Origin: Polaromonas eurypsychrophila
Lineage (GTDB): Bacteria > Pseudomonadota > Gammaproteobacteria > Burkholderiales > Burkholderiaceae_C
NCBI RefSeq assembly: GCF_014641715.1
Contig: NZ_BMIG01000002.1
Coordinates: 186,001-250,000 of the forward strand
Direction: 5' to 3'
Length of the DNA stretch: 64,000 nt
Under the pieces are notes generated by a model that saw only the letters and a program-made list of their open reading frames with translations, had not been told where the DNA came from and made no database searches. This document shows, in pieces, positions 9,320 through 19,071 of this stretch; the first letter of the stretch is position 1, and each line of letters begins with the position of its first letter. The position numbers were made by a program, and so were the translations under genes.

Positions 9320-10539
9320 TCCAGCGCGTCCAGTCCGGGCAGCGACAAGATTTTTGCAGCTTGACGCGCCATCGACTTGACGCCGGTGATGTCCGCGCCG
9401 GTAAGGGTGAGGTGGCCCATCTTGCGGCCGACCCGCGCCTCGAGCTTGCCATACAGGTGCAGGTGGGTGCCCGGCAGGGCCAGCACCGTCTGCCAGTCGG
9501 GCGCACGCGGCTGGCCCGCAGCATCGCACCAGATATCGCCCAGCAGGTTGAGCATGATCGCCGGCGAGTGCTGACGCGGCTGCGGCAGCGGCAAACCGGC
9601 CATAGCGTGCACCTGCAGGTCGAACTGCGAGACATCGCAGGCGTCCATCGTGTAATGACCGCTATTGTGTGGACGCGGCGCCATTTCATTGACCACCAGC
9701 GCGCCGTCGGCGCTGCCGTCGTCGATGACAAAAAACTCGACGCACAAGACGCCGACATACCCGATGTGATTTGCTATGGATTCCGTAGCTACTCGCGCCC
9801 GTTGCGCAAGGGCTGGAGGCATATTTCCTTCATAAGCGGTGGTCACGGCAAGGATGCCCTCCACATGCACGTTGTACTGCGGGGCAAAGCCCACGATGGC
9901 GCCGTCCCAACCGCGCGCGACGATGACTGAACATTCGGCTTTCAGCGGCAGCAGCTTCTCGAGCACGCAGGGCATCTGCTCAAATCCGTTCCACGCAGCG
10001 GCAAGCTCGGCGACGTTGTTGACACGCGCCTGGCCTTTGCCGTCGTAACCCATGCGGGCGGTTTTGAGGATGCCGGGCAGCAGGTCCGCGGCGACGGACT
10101 GAAGTTGTTCAGACGTTTCGATCACGGCATAAGGCGCGCAGGTCACGCCCGCCACGCCTGCGCTGGCCGTGAAATGGGCTTTTTCCTCGATGCGGTTTTG
10201 CGCGATCGCGACCGCACCCGCGCCCGGCGTCACCGGCCGGCAGGCCGCTAGCGCCTGCAACGCATCGGCCGGGACGTTTTCAAATTCGGTGGTGATGGCC
10301 GCGCACGACGATGCCAGTTGCTTGAGGCCTTCGGCGTCGCTGTAACCGGTAACGATGTGGTGGTGGCTGACGCGGCCGGCCGGGCTGGCCGGATCGGGAT
10401 CGAGCACGGCGGTGAAATAACCCAGGCGCTGGGCCGCGTGCACAAACATGCGGCCAAGCTGGCCGCCGCCCATCACGCCCAGCGTGGCGGGCCGGCCTGC
10501 TGCATCGACGGAGCCCGGGAAGATCGGCGTAAAACTCAT
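9316..10539 (-). CDS. purK: N5-carboxyaminoimidazole ribonucleotide synthase
   Basis: PurK converts AIR to N5-CAIR with ATP and bicarbonate in purine synthesis. From the ATG at 10539 the protein has 407 residues. The N terminus is [23 protein letters not shown], and an ATP-grasp fold follows with [31 protein letters not shown], and [14 protein letters not shown]. The start overlaps the purE stop and the stop overlaps the tsaC start. A stretch at 9771-9827, coding [19 protein letters not shown], looks like a family-A repeat at DNA level although the protein length is normal. Confidence 0.96.
   Translation of the reverse strand: MSFTPIFPGSVDAAGRPATLGVMGGGQLGRMFVHAAQRLGYFTAVLDPDPASPAGRVSHHHIVTGYSDAEGLKQLASSCAAITTEFENVPADALQALAACRPVTPGAGAVAIAQNRIEEKAHFTASAGVAGVTCAPYAVIETSEQLQSVAADLLPGILKTARMGYDGKGQARVNNVAELAAAWNGFEQMPCVLEKLLPLKAECSVIVARGWDGAIVGFAPQYNVHVEGILAVTTAYEGNMPPALAQRARVATESIANHIGYVGVLCVEFFVIDDGSADGALVVNEMAPRPHNSGHYTMDACDVSQFDLQVHAMAGLPLPQPRQHSPAIMLNLLGDIWCDAAGQPRAPDWQTVLALPGTHLHLYGKLEARVGRKMGHLTLTGADITGVKSMARQAAKILSLPGLDALE
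9771..9827 (+). repeat. Family-A-like repeat inside purK
   Basis: The DNA reads ttGCTATggattccGTAGCTactcgcgcc, then gcgcaAGGGCTGgAGGCat, the same order and spacing as the intergenic family-A copies. The protein keeps normal length here, so this may be replacement or chance resemblance rather than insertion. Confidence 0.4.
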
Positions 10540-11045
10540 GTGGGCGGCAACGTCATGGCCCGCGCGGCGGCGGTCTGCTCGGCGCGGAAGGCCTGCAGCT
10601 TGCCTGCCAGCGCCTTGTCGTGGGTTGCCAGCATGGCGACGGCAAACAGCGCCGCATTGGCCGCGCCGGCGTTGCCGATGGCAAAAGTCGCCACCGGGAT
10701 GCCTCTGGGCATCTGCACGATGCTGTGCAGCGAGTCCACGCCCTGCAGGTGTTTGCTGGCCACTGGCACGCCCAGCACCGGCACGGCGGTCTTCGCAGCC
10801 AGCATGCCCGGCAGATGGGCCGCACCGCCTGCACCGGCGATGATGGCCTGGAGGCCGCGGCCGGCTGCCTGCTCGGCATAGGCGAACAATTCGTCGGGCA
10901 TGCGGTGCGCGGACACCACACGCGCCTCGTGCGCCACGCCGAAGTGCTGGAGGATTTGCACCGCATGCTGCATGGTGTCCCAGTCGCTGCTGGAGCCCAT
11001 CAGCACGCCTATCAGTGGCGCCTGTTGATCTTGTGTTGTTGTCAT
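10536..11045 (-). CDS. purE: N5-carboxyaminoimidazole ribonucleotide mutase
   Basis: PurE isomerises N5-CAIR to CAIR, the step after PurK. The start at 11045 gives 169 residues ([28 protein letters not shown]). The SSSDW motif, [12 protein letters not shown] and the [12 protein letters not shown] segment form the octamer active site. Length and motifs match class I PurE. The gene order purE-purK-tsaC with four-base overlaps indicates one transcript. The upstream extension of the open frame (to 11141) is not conserved. Confidence 0.96.
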   Translation of the reverse strand: MTTTQDQQAPLIGVLMGSSSDWDTMQHAVQILQHFGVAHEARVVSAHRMPDELFAYAEQAAGRGLQAIIAGAGGAAHLPGMLAAKTAVPVLGVPVASKHLQGVDSLHSIVQMPRGIPVATFAIGNAGAANAALFAVAMLATHDKALAGKLQAFRAEQTAAARAMTLPPT

Positions 11046-11207
11046 GTGTTGCCTTCCGGGCCGGCTGGGCCGCCAATCGTTCGATGCCAGCACCGATTTT
11101 ACGGTCTGGGGCGTGCGCCCAGCCACCGGGCCTTGCGCCACGTGCTATCGTCCCTGCGCAACCGCGCCTGTTGAAAACTCCCTGACCACCCTTATTTGCC
11201 CAGCACC

Positions 11208-12110
11208 ATGATCGACGTCACCATTGCCAATTTTGAAGCGGAAGTTATTGCGGCTTCCATGACCACACCCGTGTTGATTGATTTCTGGGCGCCTTGGTGC
11301 GGGCCCTGCAAGTCGCTCGGCCCCATCCTGGAAAAGGTTGAGGTGGCCTACAACGGCCGATTCAAGCTGGTCAAGATTGATTCCGACCAGGAGCAGCAAC
11401 TGGGCGCTGCCTTTGGCATTAAAAGCATTCCGACCTGCATATTGATGATCAACGGCCAGCCGGTTGATGGTTTCCAGGGCGCACTGCCCGAGGGCAAAGT
11501 CAAGGAATTCCTCGATAAACACCTGCCGCCGGCCGACGAGTTGCCGCCGGAAGAAGAAGAGGAGGCGCCGGAACCCGAAGACAGCAGCCCCGTCGCCGTG
11601 CTGGAAAAACTGAAGGCCGCAGTCGCCAACGACCCGTCCAACGACAGCGCCTTGTTCGACTATGTGCGGATGCTGCTGCAGCACGGCCAGCTCGCGCACG
11701 CCAAAGCGGCGTTTGCGCCGGTCCACCCCAAAGTAGCCCTCGTGCGCAAGTTCGAGGCCCTGCAGCACTGGTTCGATGCTATCGAATCAGGAGCTGCTCA
11801 TGCAGATCCGGCAGGGGCTCAGGCCGGATTCGATGCAAAACTTACGGCCAACAAGCGGGATTTTGAGACGCGTTACGCGCTGGCGCAACTCCACATGAGT
11901 CAGCAGCGCTGGGTAGCGGCGATGGACGAATTGCTGGAAATTCTCATGCGTGACAAGTCGTGGAACGACGAACTGGCACGCAAGACCTTTGTCTCCATCC
12001 TTGAAATCATCGAGCCACCCAAAGTCAAGGTCGCCGACGGGCAGATTCCGCCGGATGATCCGGTGGTGGCGACTTACCGGCGGCGCTTGAGCAGTGTTGT
12101 GCTGAGCTGA
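11208..12110 (+). CDS. CnoX-like thioredoxin with TPR-type tail
   Basis: The protein is 300 residues from the ATG at 11208. An N-terminal thioredoxin domain has the active site WCGPC (Cys31, Cys34) and KSIPTCILM with the cis-proline. An acidic linker (PPEEEEEAPEPED) leads to a helical tetratricopeptide-like tail ending in DELLEILMRDKSWND and a proline-rich segment. This is the architecture of CnoX/YbbN, a holdase that transfers clients to GroEL. Unlike E. coli CnoX it keeps both cysteines, so redox activity is possible. Residues about 191-208 (AIESGAAHADPAGAQAGF) are encoded by a family-A repeat at 11778-11832. Confidence 0.88.
   Translation: MIDVTIANFEAEVIAASMTTPVLIDFWAPWCGPCKSLGPILEKVEVAYNGRFKLVKIDSDQEQQLGAAFGIKSIPTCILMINGQPVDGFQGALPEGKVKEFLDKHLPPADELPPEEEEEAPEPEDSSPVAVLEKLKAAVANDPSNDSALFDYVRMLLQHGQLAHAKAAFAPVHPKVALVRKFEALQHWFDAIESGAAHADPAGAQAGFDAKLTANKRDFETRYALAQLHMSQQRWVAAMDELLEILMRDKSWNDELARKTFVSILEIIEPPKVKVADGQIPPDDPVVATYRRRLSSVVLS
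11778..11832 (-). repeat. Family-A repeat in frame inside the cnoX-like gene
   Basis: GCTATCGAATCAGGAGCTG, then gatccggcaGGGGCTcaGGCCggattcg: both the GCTAT/AGC arm and the GGGCTnnnGGCC arm of the intergenic copies are present, read in frame in the linker between helices. Confidence 0.55.
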
Positions 12111-12149
12111 TTTTTTTGTGGCGTCACGCTGCGCCTGCGGTCTGTTCAG

Positions 12150-12570
12150 GACAGTAGTTTTAACTCCCCACTCCCACCCCTAGCCCCTCCCTCGCCCCGC
12201 TGGGCGATGGAGGGGGACTTCATCTGGCCGCGTGTACTGCGCTCGCGTGCAAACATGACGGCCGCTTGGGATTCCCGTCCTTGAAGCGCTTCGCGCTTCA
12301 AGGACTCCGGATTTTTGTCTCTGGTATTTGGGGTTTTCTCCCCCACCCGTCGGGCCGGGCCGAGGAGCACAGCCGAAAACGGATCAGGGCGAGCGATTGT
12401 CTGAGTGAAGCGAGTTCGAGCTCGACCCCGTTTTCGGCGAGCACCGCAGGTTGCCCCTGAGCGGCAGCGAAGGGGACCCGGACCATCGGGTCGCCTTTTC
12501 TTTGGTGACTTTCTTTTGGCGAAGCAAAAGAAAGTTACTTGCCGCCGGGCAACCCCCGGCCTGCAGCCAA
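12150..12570 (-). repeat. Large structured repeat, family C, right (inverted) copy
   Basis: This copy lies between the cnoX-like gene and metH, in inverted orientation to that at 7074-7392. Shared blocks include the aactccccactcccacccc end, the tgcgctcgcgtgcaaacatgac segment, the 13 bp hairpin (12277-12305), the cccgtcggg block and the actttctttt/aaaagaaagt hairpin. Relative to the left copy it carries roughly 100 extra bases with their own inverted repeat (ccgttttcgg). No gene is recognisable in the whole 12111-12652 gap. Confidence 0.85.
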
Positions 12571-12652
12571 ACACAAACCAGAACAAGCTGAAGTAGCCAA
12601 CAAACATGGATCCCGGATCAAGTCCCGGATGACCGCCGGAGGCCTGAGCGCC

Positions 12653-13699
12653 TCAGGCGGCTTCCTTGTAAAAGAAGCCGCGCTGAATACTCCGGGGTGC
12701 CAGCGGCTCGACCGCCTGATGAATCGCACCGATGTGCTCCGGCGTCGTGCCGCAGCAGCCACCGACAATATTGACCAGTCCTTCGGCTGCAAACTCGCGC
12801 AGCAGGCGCGAGGTCACGTCGGGGGTCTCGTCGAAACCGGTGTCGCTCATCGGATTGGGCAATCCGGCGTTGGGGTAGCAGCTGATAAAGGTGTCGCCGG
12901 CCACACGCGCCAGCTCCTGGATGTAGGGACGCATCAACGCGGCGCCGAGTGCGCAGTTCAGGCCGACGGCCAGCGGCCGGGCGTGGCGGATGCTGTGCCA
13001 GAAAGCGGTGACAGTCTGGCCGCTCAGGATGCGGCCTGAAGCGTCGGTCACGGTGCCGCTGATGATCAGCGGCAGACGCTCGCCGCTGTTGTCGAAATAC
13101 TCGTCAATCGCAAACAGCGCGGCTTTGGCGTTGAGTGTGTCGAAAATGGTTTCGACCAGCAGCACGTCGCTGCCGCCCTTGACCAGCGCCTCGGTCTGCT
13201 CGTAATAGGCCTGGCGCAGCTCCTCGAAACTGGTGTTGCGCGCGCCAGGGTCGTTGACGTCGGGGCTGATGCTGGCGGTTTTGGGCGTGGGACCGAGGGC
13301 GCCAACGACAAAACGCGGCTTCTCGGGCGTGGAGAACTTGTCGCAGGCGGCGCGCGCGATGCGGGCCGACGCGTAGTTCATCTCGACTGCCAGCTCGGCC
13401 ATGTCGTAGTCGGCCTGGGCCACGGTGGTGGCACCAAAGGTGTTGGTCTCTATCATGTCGGCGCCGGCCGCCAGATAGCCTTCGTGGATGTCCTGAATCA
13501 CGTCGGGGCGGGTCAGGCTCAGCAGCTCGTTGTTGCCCTTGACGTCTTTATGAAAGTCCTTGAAACGCTCGCCGCGGTACTGCGCTTCATTGAGCTTGAA
13601 GCGCTGGATCATGGTGCCCATGGCGCCGTCGAGAATGGCGATGCGTTTTTCCAGGATGGCGGGGAGCGCCGCGCCGCGGGTGTAGATGGCTTGCTTCAT
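12653..13699 (-). CDS. metH: Methionine synthase, homocysteine-binding half (stand-alone MetH N-terminal domain)
   Basis: The 348-residue protein is a complete homocysteine S-methyltransferase barrel equal to the first domain of cobalamin-dependent methionine synthase. It contains [42 protein letters not shown] with the first zinc-ligand cysteine, and [11 protein letters not shown] with the cysteine pair. The folate-, B12- and activation domains of full MetH (about 1,230 residues) are absent, as in the split MetH of many Burkholderiales. The second half would be expected just downstream; instead there is a repeat and the unrelated cnoX-like gene, so it must be elsewhere. Confidence 0.9.
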   Translation of the reverse strand: MKQAIYTRGAALPAILEKRIAILDGAMGTMIQRFKLNEAQYRGERFKDFHKDVKGNNELLSLTRPDVIQDIHEGYLAAGADMIETNTFGATTVAQADYDMAELAVEMNYASARIARAACDKFSTPEKPRFVVGALGPTPKTASISPDVNDPGARNTSFEELRQAYYEQTEALVKGGSDVLLVETIFDTLNAKAALFAIDEYFDNSGERLPLIISGTVTDASGRILSGQTVTAFWHSIRHARPLAVGLNCALGAALMRPYIQELARVAGDTFISCYPNAGLPNPMSDTGFDETPDVTSRLLREFAAEGLVNIVGGCCGTTPEHIGAIHQAVEPLAPRSIQRGFFYKEAA

Positions 13700-13719
13700 G
13701 CACCGATTTTAAACTTTTC

Positions 13720-13798
13720 GCCCCCACGCTTTTCACTTCGTGTGATGCGCTGCCCCCCGAGGGGGCTAATTTTCCTTGGGGCGGCCCGGCGGAAAATT
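13720..13798 (-). repeat. GC-rich repeat, family B copy 3
   Basis: The element sits between divergent metH and the rhodanese gene and reads leftward: GCCCCCACGCTT, cacttcgtgtgatgcgctg, CCCCCCGAGGGGG palindrome, ctaattttccttggggcggcc. It is nearly identical to the copy inside recQ. It occupies the space where promoters of both genes must lie. Confidence 0.8.
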
Positions 13799-13843
13799 CC
13801 CGCGCCGCTTTGCCTGACAATAAGGCTCCCGCCGGATACCCCC

Positions 13844-14236
13844 ATGAAACACCTACAACCCCAAGAAGCCTGGGACTACCTCCAGCAGCACCCTGACGCG
13901 CTGTTTGTCGACGTGCGCATGGAAATCGAGTCGCTGTATGTCGGCCGGCCGCCGGGCGTGGTCAACGTGCCCTGGTACGAGTACCCCGACCTGACGCCGG
14001 ATGGAAAGAAGTTTGCCGATGCCGTGGCGCGTGAAGCCAGCAGCAAAGCGCAACCGGTGTTGCTGATTTGCCGCTCCGGCCAGCGCACCTTGGCCGCTGG
14101 CCAGGCGCTTGAAGCCGCCGGTTTTGCCGAGGTCATCAACGTGGTGCATGGCTTTGAAGGCGAGCTCGATGAGCAGTTCCAGCGCTCCACCCTGAGCGGC
14201 TGGCGTTTTGAAGGTTTGCCCTGGGAGCAGATGTAG
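13844..14236 (+). CDS. Single-domain rhodanese-like sulfurtransferase
   Basis: This 130-residue protein starts at the ATG at 13844 (MKHLQPQEAWDYL). The rhodanese fold is visible as ALFVDVRMEIESLYVGRPPGVVNVPWYEY and the active-site loop LICRSGQRT with Cys76. The helix AAGQALEAAGFAEVINVVHGFEGELD closes the domain. Such proteins move sulfane sulfur to acceptors such as thiolates or cyanide; the physiological acceptor is not evident. There is no signal peptide, so it is cytoplasmic. It lies upstream of recQ on the same strand, separated by a family-A repeat. Confidence 0.88.
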   Translation: MKHLQPQEAWDYLQQHPDALFVDVRMEIESLYVGRPPGVVNVPWYEYPDLTPDGKKFADAVAREASSKAQPVLLICRSGQRTLAAGQALEAAGFAEVINVVHGFEGELDEQFQRSTLSGWRFEGLPWEQM

Positions 14237-14250
14237 CGGATTTTTTGAGC

Positions 14251-14305
14251 CAAATCTGGCTCTAGCCCCTACCCAGCGGGCGTACACAGCTATTTATTCA
14301 ATAGC
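14251..14305 (+). repeat. Family-A repeat, possible terminator after the rhodanese gene
   Basis: AGCCaaatctGGCT stem, then a GCTATTtattcAATAGC palindrome directly followed by a run of eight Ts (14307-14314). The arrangement could terminate transcription ahead of recQ. Confidence 0.6.
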
Positions 14306-14334
14306 ATTTTTTTTCTGCCCTGATACACCCCACC

Positions 14335-16302
<1,968 letters not shown>

Positions 16303-16303
16303 T

Positions 16304-16358
16304 CAAATCGGGCTGTAGCCCATGTTGAGCAAGCGTAGTCAGCTATTAAATCAGTAGC
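16304..16358 (+). repeat. Family-A repeat after recQ
   Basis: Starts two bases after the recQ stop: caaatcGGGCTgtAGCCC, spacer, caGCTATTaaatcAGTAGC. Confidence 0.65.
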
Positions 16359-16483
16359 GTCTGAAACGCCGGTTCGGCGCCGGATGCCAGCAGCCCTGGC
16401 ACGGTACGCCGCCGGTCAAGCTGGCAGCCCCGGCAATCCGCCAGCGCTCTTGTCAAAAAACGCTTGCTGCACAATACGCGTCT

Positions 16484-18241
16484 GTGGGAGCCGCTAACAA
16501 GTTGACCGCCGGACGAGCGCTCGTCGCCTTCGCCAAGGCGGTGCTGGCCATGCTTTGCCTGCAGGCGAGCCTGTTGGCCGTCCCCGCCGCTGCCGCCGAG
16601 CTGTTGACGCTGGGTGTCCACCCCGGCCCCGTCAGCCTGGCGGCCTCAGTGGACACCTGGCTGGATCCAGGGGGCCAGACCCCTGTGGAGAAGGTGGAGG
16701 CCGGCCCGCAGCCCCCGGGATTCACGCCGCTGCAAGCCGGCAAGCCACAGGCGCTGGACAACGCCGCACTCTGGTTGCGCTTTGACGCCGTGGTCAACGA
16801 CCCGCGCGATCACTGGAAACTGGAGCTACCAATGGCTGCAGTGGACAAGATCAGCCTGTATTACCGCGACAGCCTCGGGCGCTGGGTGGTGCAGCAGGCG
16901 GGAGACACCCTGCCCATGAGTGCCTGGCCCGTTCCGGGCCGCTTCCCTGCACTGTCGCTGAGCCCTGAACAAGGCCAGCCCGTGCGTTATTACCTGCGCA
17001 TTGAGCACGCGCGTGTCCCGTTCTCGGCGGTCCCGCGCGCAGTTTCAGACACCCGGCTCACCGCCGCGCGCCAGCTTGACCACCTGCTGCTGGGCGCCTA
17101 CTTCGGACTGGCCTTCCTGGTCAGTCTGCTGGCGCTGATCAACGCGGTGGCCTACCGCGACTGGGGTTTTGCGAGCTACGCCGTCTATGTGTCCACCTTT
17201 GCAGCTTCGCAAGTCGCCTTCACCGGTATTGCCGGCCTCTACTGGTGGCCGGAACGGCCGGCGCTGAACAATCCTGCCGTATTCGCACTGCCGCTGGCAG
17301 CCGCCGCAACAGCCATGCTGTTTGTTCGCACCGTCACCACACCTCGGCGCTTCTCCCGCGCTTTGGACTGGTTTTTGATGGCCATGTTTGGCCTGCTGCT
17401 GGGCATCGCGTTGATCGATGGCACTGTCCCGACTGTTGAGAGTTTTTCCGTGGCCAATGTGCTCGTGAGTACCGGCATCGTCGCCTTGCTGTTGGTGGTC
17501 GGCGTGTCCCTGTTCGAGGGCGACCGGCACGCGCGCTGGCTCGCGCTAGGATTTCTTCCCATCATCGTCGCCTCGCTGTTCCCGCTCGCGCGCAACATGG
17601 GCCTGCTCAGAGCCAGTTTCCTGACTGAACATGCCTTGCTGCTGGGTTCAGCGCTGGAGCTGCCGATCCTGTTTTACGGCCTCCTGCGCCGCGTAACGCA
17701 GCGGCGCGAACCCGAAACCCGTGCTGCCGCACTGCGCACGACCGATCCGCTGACCGGCCTCAGATCCACCCGGGTGCTGGTCAGCAAACTGCGCCAGGTC
17801 CTGAGCACAGCCGGGCGTTACCAGCAACCCTGCGCGCTGCTGCTGATCAACCTGAGCAACTTCGCCGCCTTGCAGCAAGAGCATGGCCGCGAGGCCGGCG
17901 ACCGCGCGATGGTGATGGCCGCCTCGCGAATACGCGCGGCGGCGCAAACAACCGACACCGTGGCCCGCGTCGGCGACAGCCAGTTTGCCTTGTTGATGGA
18001 AGGACCGATGACCAGCGACTCGGTCAACGACGTGGCGACCAAGATCCTGGCCAGCGGTTTGCGTCCGTCACGCGAGTTGCCCGGCGCCGACCCGCTGGTC
18101 TTTCACATCGCAATTGGCTACATGGCGCAGCCCGCCCGGCTGGAACAATCCGAGGCTCAGTCGTATCTGAACCAGCTGCTACAGGCGGTCAAGGACATGA
18201 GCGACGGTTCGCGCAAAGCGATTCGCCTGATCCAGCTTTGA
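16484..18241 (+). CDS. 7TMR-DISM membrane sensor with degenerate GGDEF domain
   Basis: The GTG start at 16484 gives 585 residues with a signal-like N terminus (residues 17-39). A periplasmic all-beta 7TMR-DISM-type region of about 150 residues follows (ALWLRFDAVV, RYYLRIEH), then seven hydrophobic segments between about 203 and 400. The cytoplasmic domain has the GGDEF fold (TTDPLTGLRSTR, CALLLINLSNF), but the signature is RVGDSQF at 495-501 instead of RxGGDEF. The metal/GTP residues are lost, so diguanylate cyclase activity is not expected; it may bind GTP or act as a regulatory domain. It is a single gene, with mtnN convergent downstream. The ligand is unknown. Confidence 0.8.
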   Translation: MGAANKLTAGRALVAFAKAVLAMLCLQASLLAVPAAAAELLTLGVHPGPVSLAASVDTWLDPGGQTPVEKVEAGPQPPGFTPLQAGKPQALDNAALWLRFDAVVNDPRDHWKLELPMAAVDKISLYYRDSLGRWVVQQAGDTLPMSAWPVPGRFPALSLSPEQGQPVRYYLRIEHARVPFSAVPRAVSDTRLTAARQLDHLLLGAYFGLAFLVSLLALINAVAYRDWGFASYAVYVSTFAASQVAFTGIAGLYWWPERPALNNPAVFALPLAAAATAMLFVRTVTTPRRFSRALDWFLMAMFGLLLGIALIDGTVPTVESFSVANVLVSTGIVALLLVVGVSLFEGDRHARWLALGFLPIIVASLFPLARNMGLLRASFLTEHALLLGSALELPILFYGLLRRVTQRREPETRAAALRTTDPLTGLRSTRVLVSKLRQVLSTAGRYQQPCALLLINLSNFAALQQEHGREAGDRAMVMAASRIRAAAQTTDTVARVGDSQFALLMEGPMTSDSVNDVATKILASGLRPSRELPGADPLVFHIAIGYMAQPARLEQSEAQSYLNQLLQAVKDMSDGSRKAIRLIQL

Positions 18242-18272
18242 CGGTTGTGATGGGCCACTTTGCGGCGCGCTT

Positions 18273-19004
18273 TTACAGCAACGCCAACAGGTGCCGAACC
18301 ATCGCCTGGGCATACAAACTGGCCACGTCTTTGACGAAGGCCGGGAAGTCCACATGCGCCGTGTCATCGGCACAGTCGGAAATTGTGCGCACCGCCGCAA
18401 ACGGCAGGCCGTAGTCAAAACACACTTGCGCCACCGCCGCCCCTTCCATCTCTACGGCCAGCACCTCATGCCCACCCAGCCCAAGCGCTGAACGCAAGGA
18501 CCGCGACTCGGCTGCCCCGGAGACAAAACGGTCACCGCTGGCCACCAGTCCGTGATGCAGCAAGGCCTTCGTCGGCAGGGCCAGGCTTTCGAGCCCGGCG
18601 CGGCTGGCCTGCAGCAGCAAAGCTGTCAACGCTTTGTCACAGACGAATCGGCTCTGGTCATAGAGCGGTACCTCGTAACGCGGGAAAATCGGCGAGGCAT
18701 CCATGTCGTGCTGAACAAACTCGCTGGCCACCACTACGTCGCCGACAGTCACACCCTCACCGAGGCCGCCCGCCACGCCGGTGAACACAATGCGTCCCAC
18801 CTTGAAGCGCTCGATCAGCGCCACACTGGTGGTCGCCGCCGCCACCTTGCCGATACGCGACAGGGCCAGCACCACCGGCTGGCCGTGCAGCCGGCCGCGC
18901 CAGAAGTCGCGCCCGGCGTGGCGGGTTTTTTGCGGATGCTCAAGCAGCTTAATCAGACCCTGCTGCTCTTCGGCCAGAGCACTGAGGATAGCGGTCGTTG
19001 TCAT
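18273..19004 (-). CDS. mtnN: 5'-methylthioadenosine/S-adenosylhomocysteine nucleosidase
   Basis: The enzyme cleaves adenine from MTA and SAH, recycling by-products of SAM use and polyamine synthesis. At 243 residues it is of normal length. It begins AILSALAEEQQGLIKLL with the catalytic glutamate region at 12-13. VFTGVAGGLGEGVTVGDVVVA is the phosphate/ribose loop, VEMEGAAVAQV contains the substrate-binding Glu187, and TISDCAD carries the catalytic Asp210. It is the last gene of a leftward pair with fadD, but a hairpin lies between them. The adjacent 7TM gene is convergent. Confidence 0.94.
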   Translation of the reverse strand: MTTTAILSALAEEQQGLIKLLEHPQKTRHAGRDFWRGRLHGQPVVLALSRIGKVAAATTSVALIERFKVGRIVFTGVAGGLGEGVTVGDVVVASEFVQHDMDASPIFPRYEVPLYDQSRFVCDKALTALLLQASRAGLESLALPTKALLHHGLVASGDRFVSGAAESRSLRSALGLGGHEVLAVEMEGAAVAQVCFDYGLPFAAVRTISDCADDTAHVDFPAFVKDVASLYAQAMVRHLLALL

Positions 19005-19029
19005 TGCCGCAAGTTTGCCCGAAAAGAAT

Positions 19030-19055
19030 AAGGCGGCCGAAGCCGCCTTTGTTGA
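19030..19055 (-). terminator. Terminator hairpin between fadD and mtnN
   Basis: Minus strand: AAGGCGGC, TTCG tetraloop, GCCGCCTT, then ATTCTTTTC. The 8 bp GC stem with a UUCG loop and a moderately T-rich tail lies 23 bases after the fadD stop. Confidence 0.7.
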
Positions 19056-19071
19056 AGGGGGGTCTCCCGCC

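Noticed and set aside
9771..9827. Treating the purK repeat-like stretch as a definite insertion
   Set aside because: PurK has its normal length here and the encoded peptide aligns without a gap, so it could be chance or gene conversion; kept only as a low-confidence feature.
13700..13843. Cobalamin or SAH riboswitch upstream of metH
   Set aside because: The whole leader is occupied by a family-B repeat and shows no B12 box or SAH-riboswitch core.
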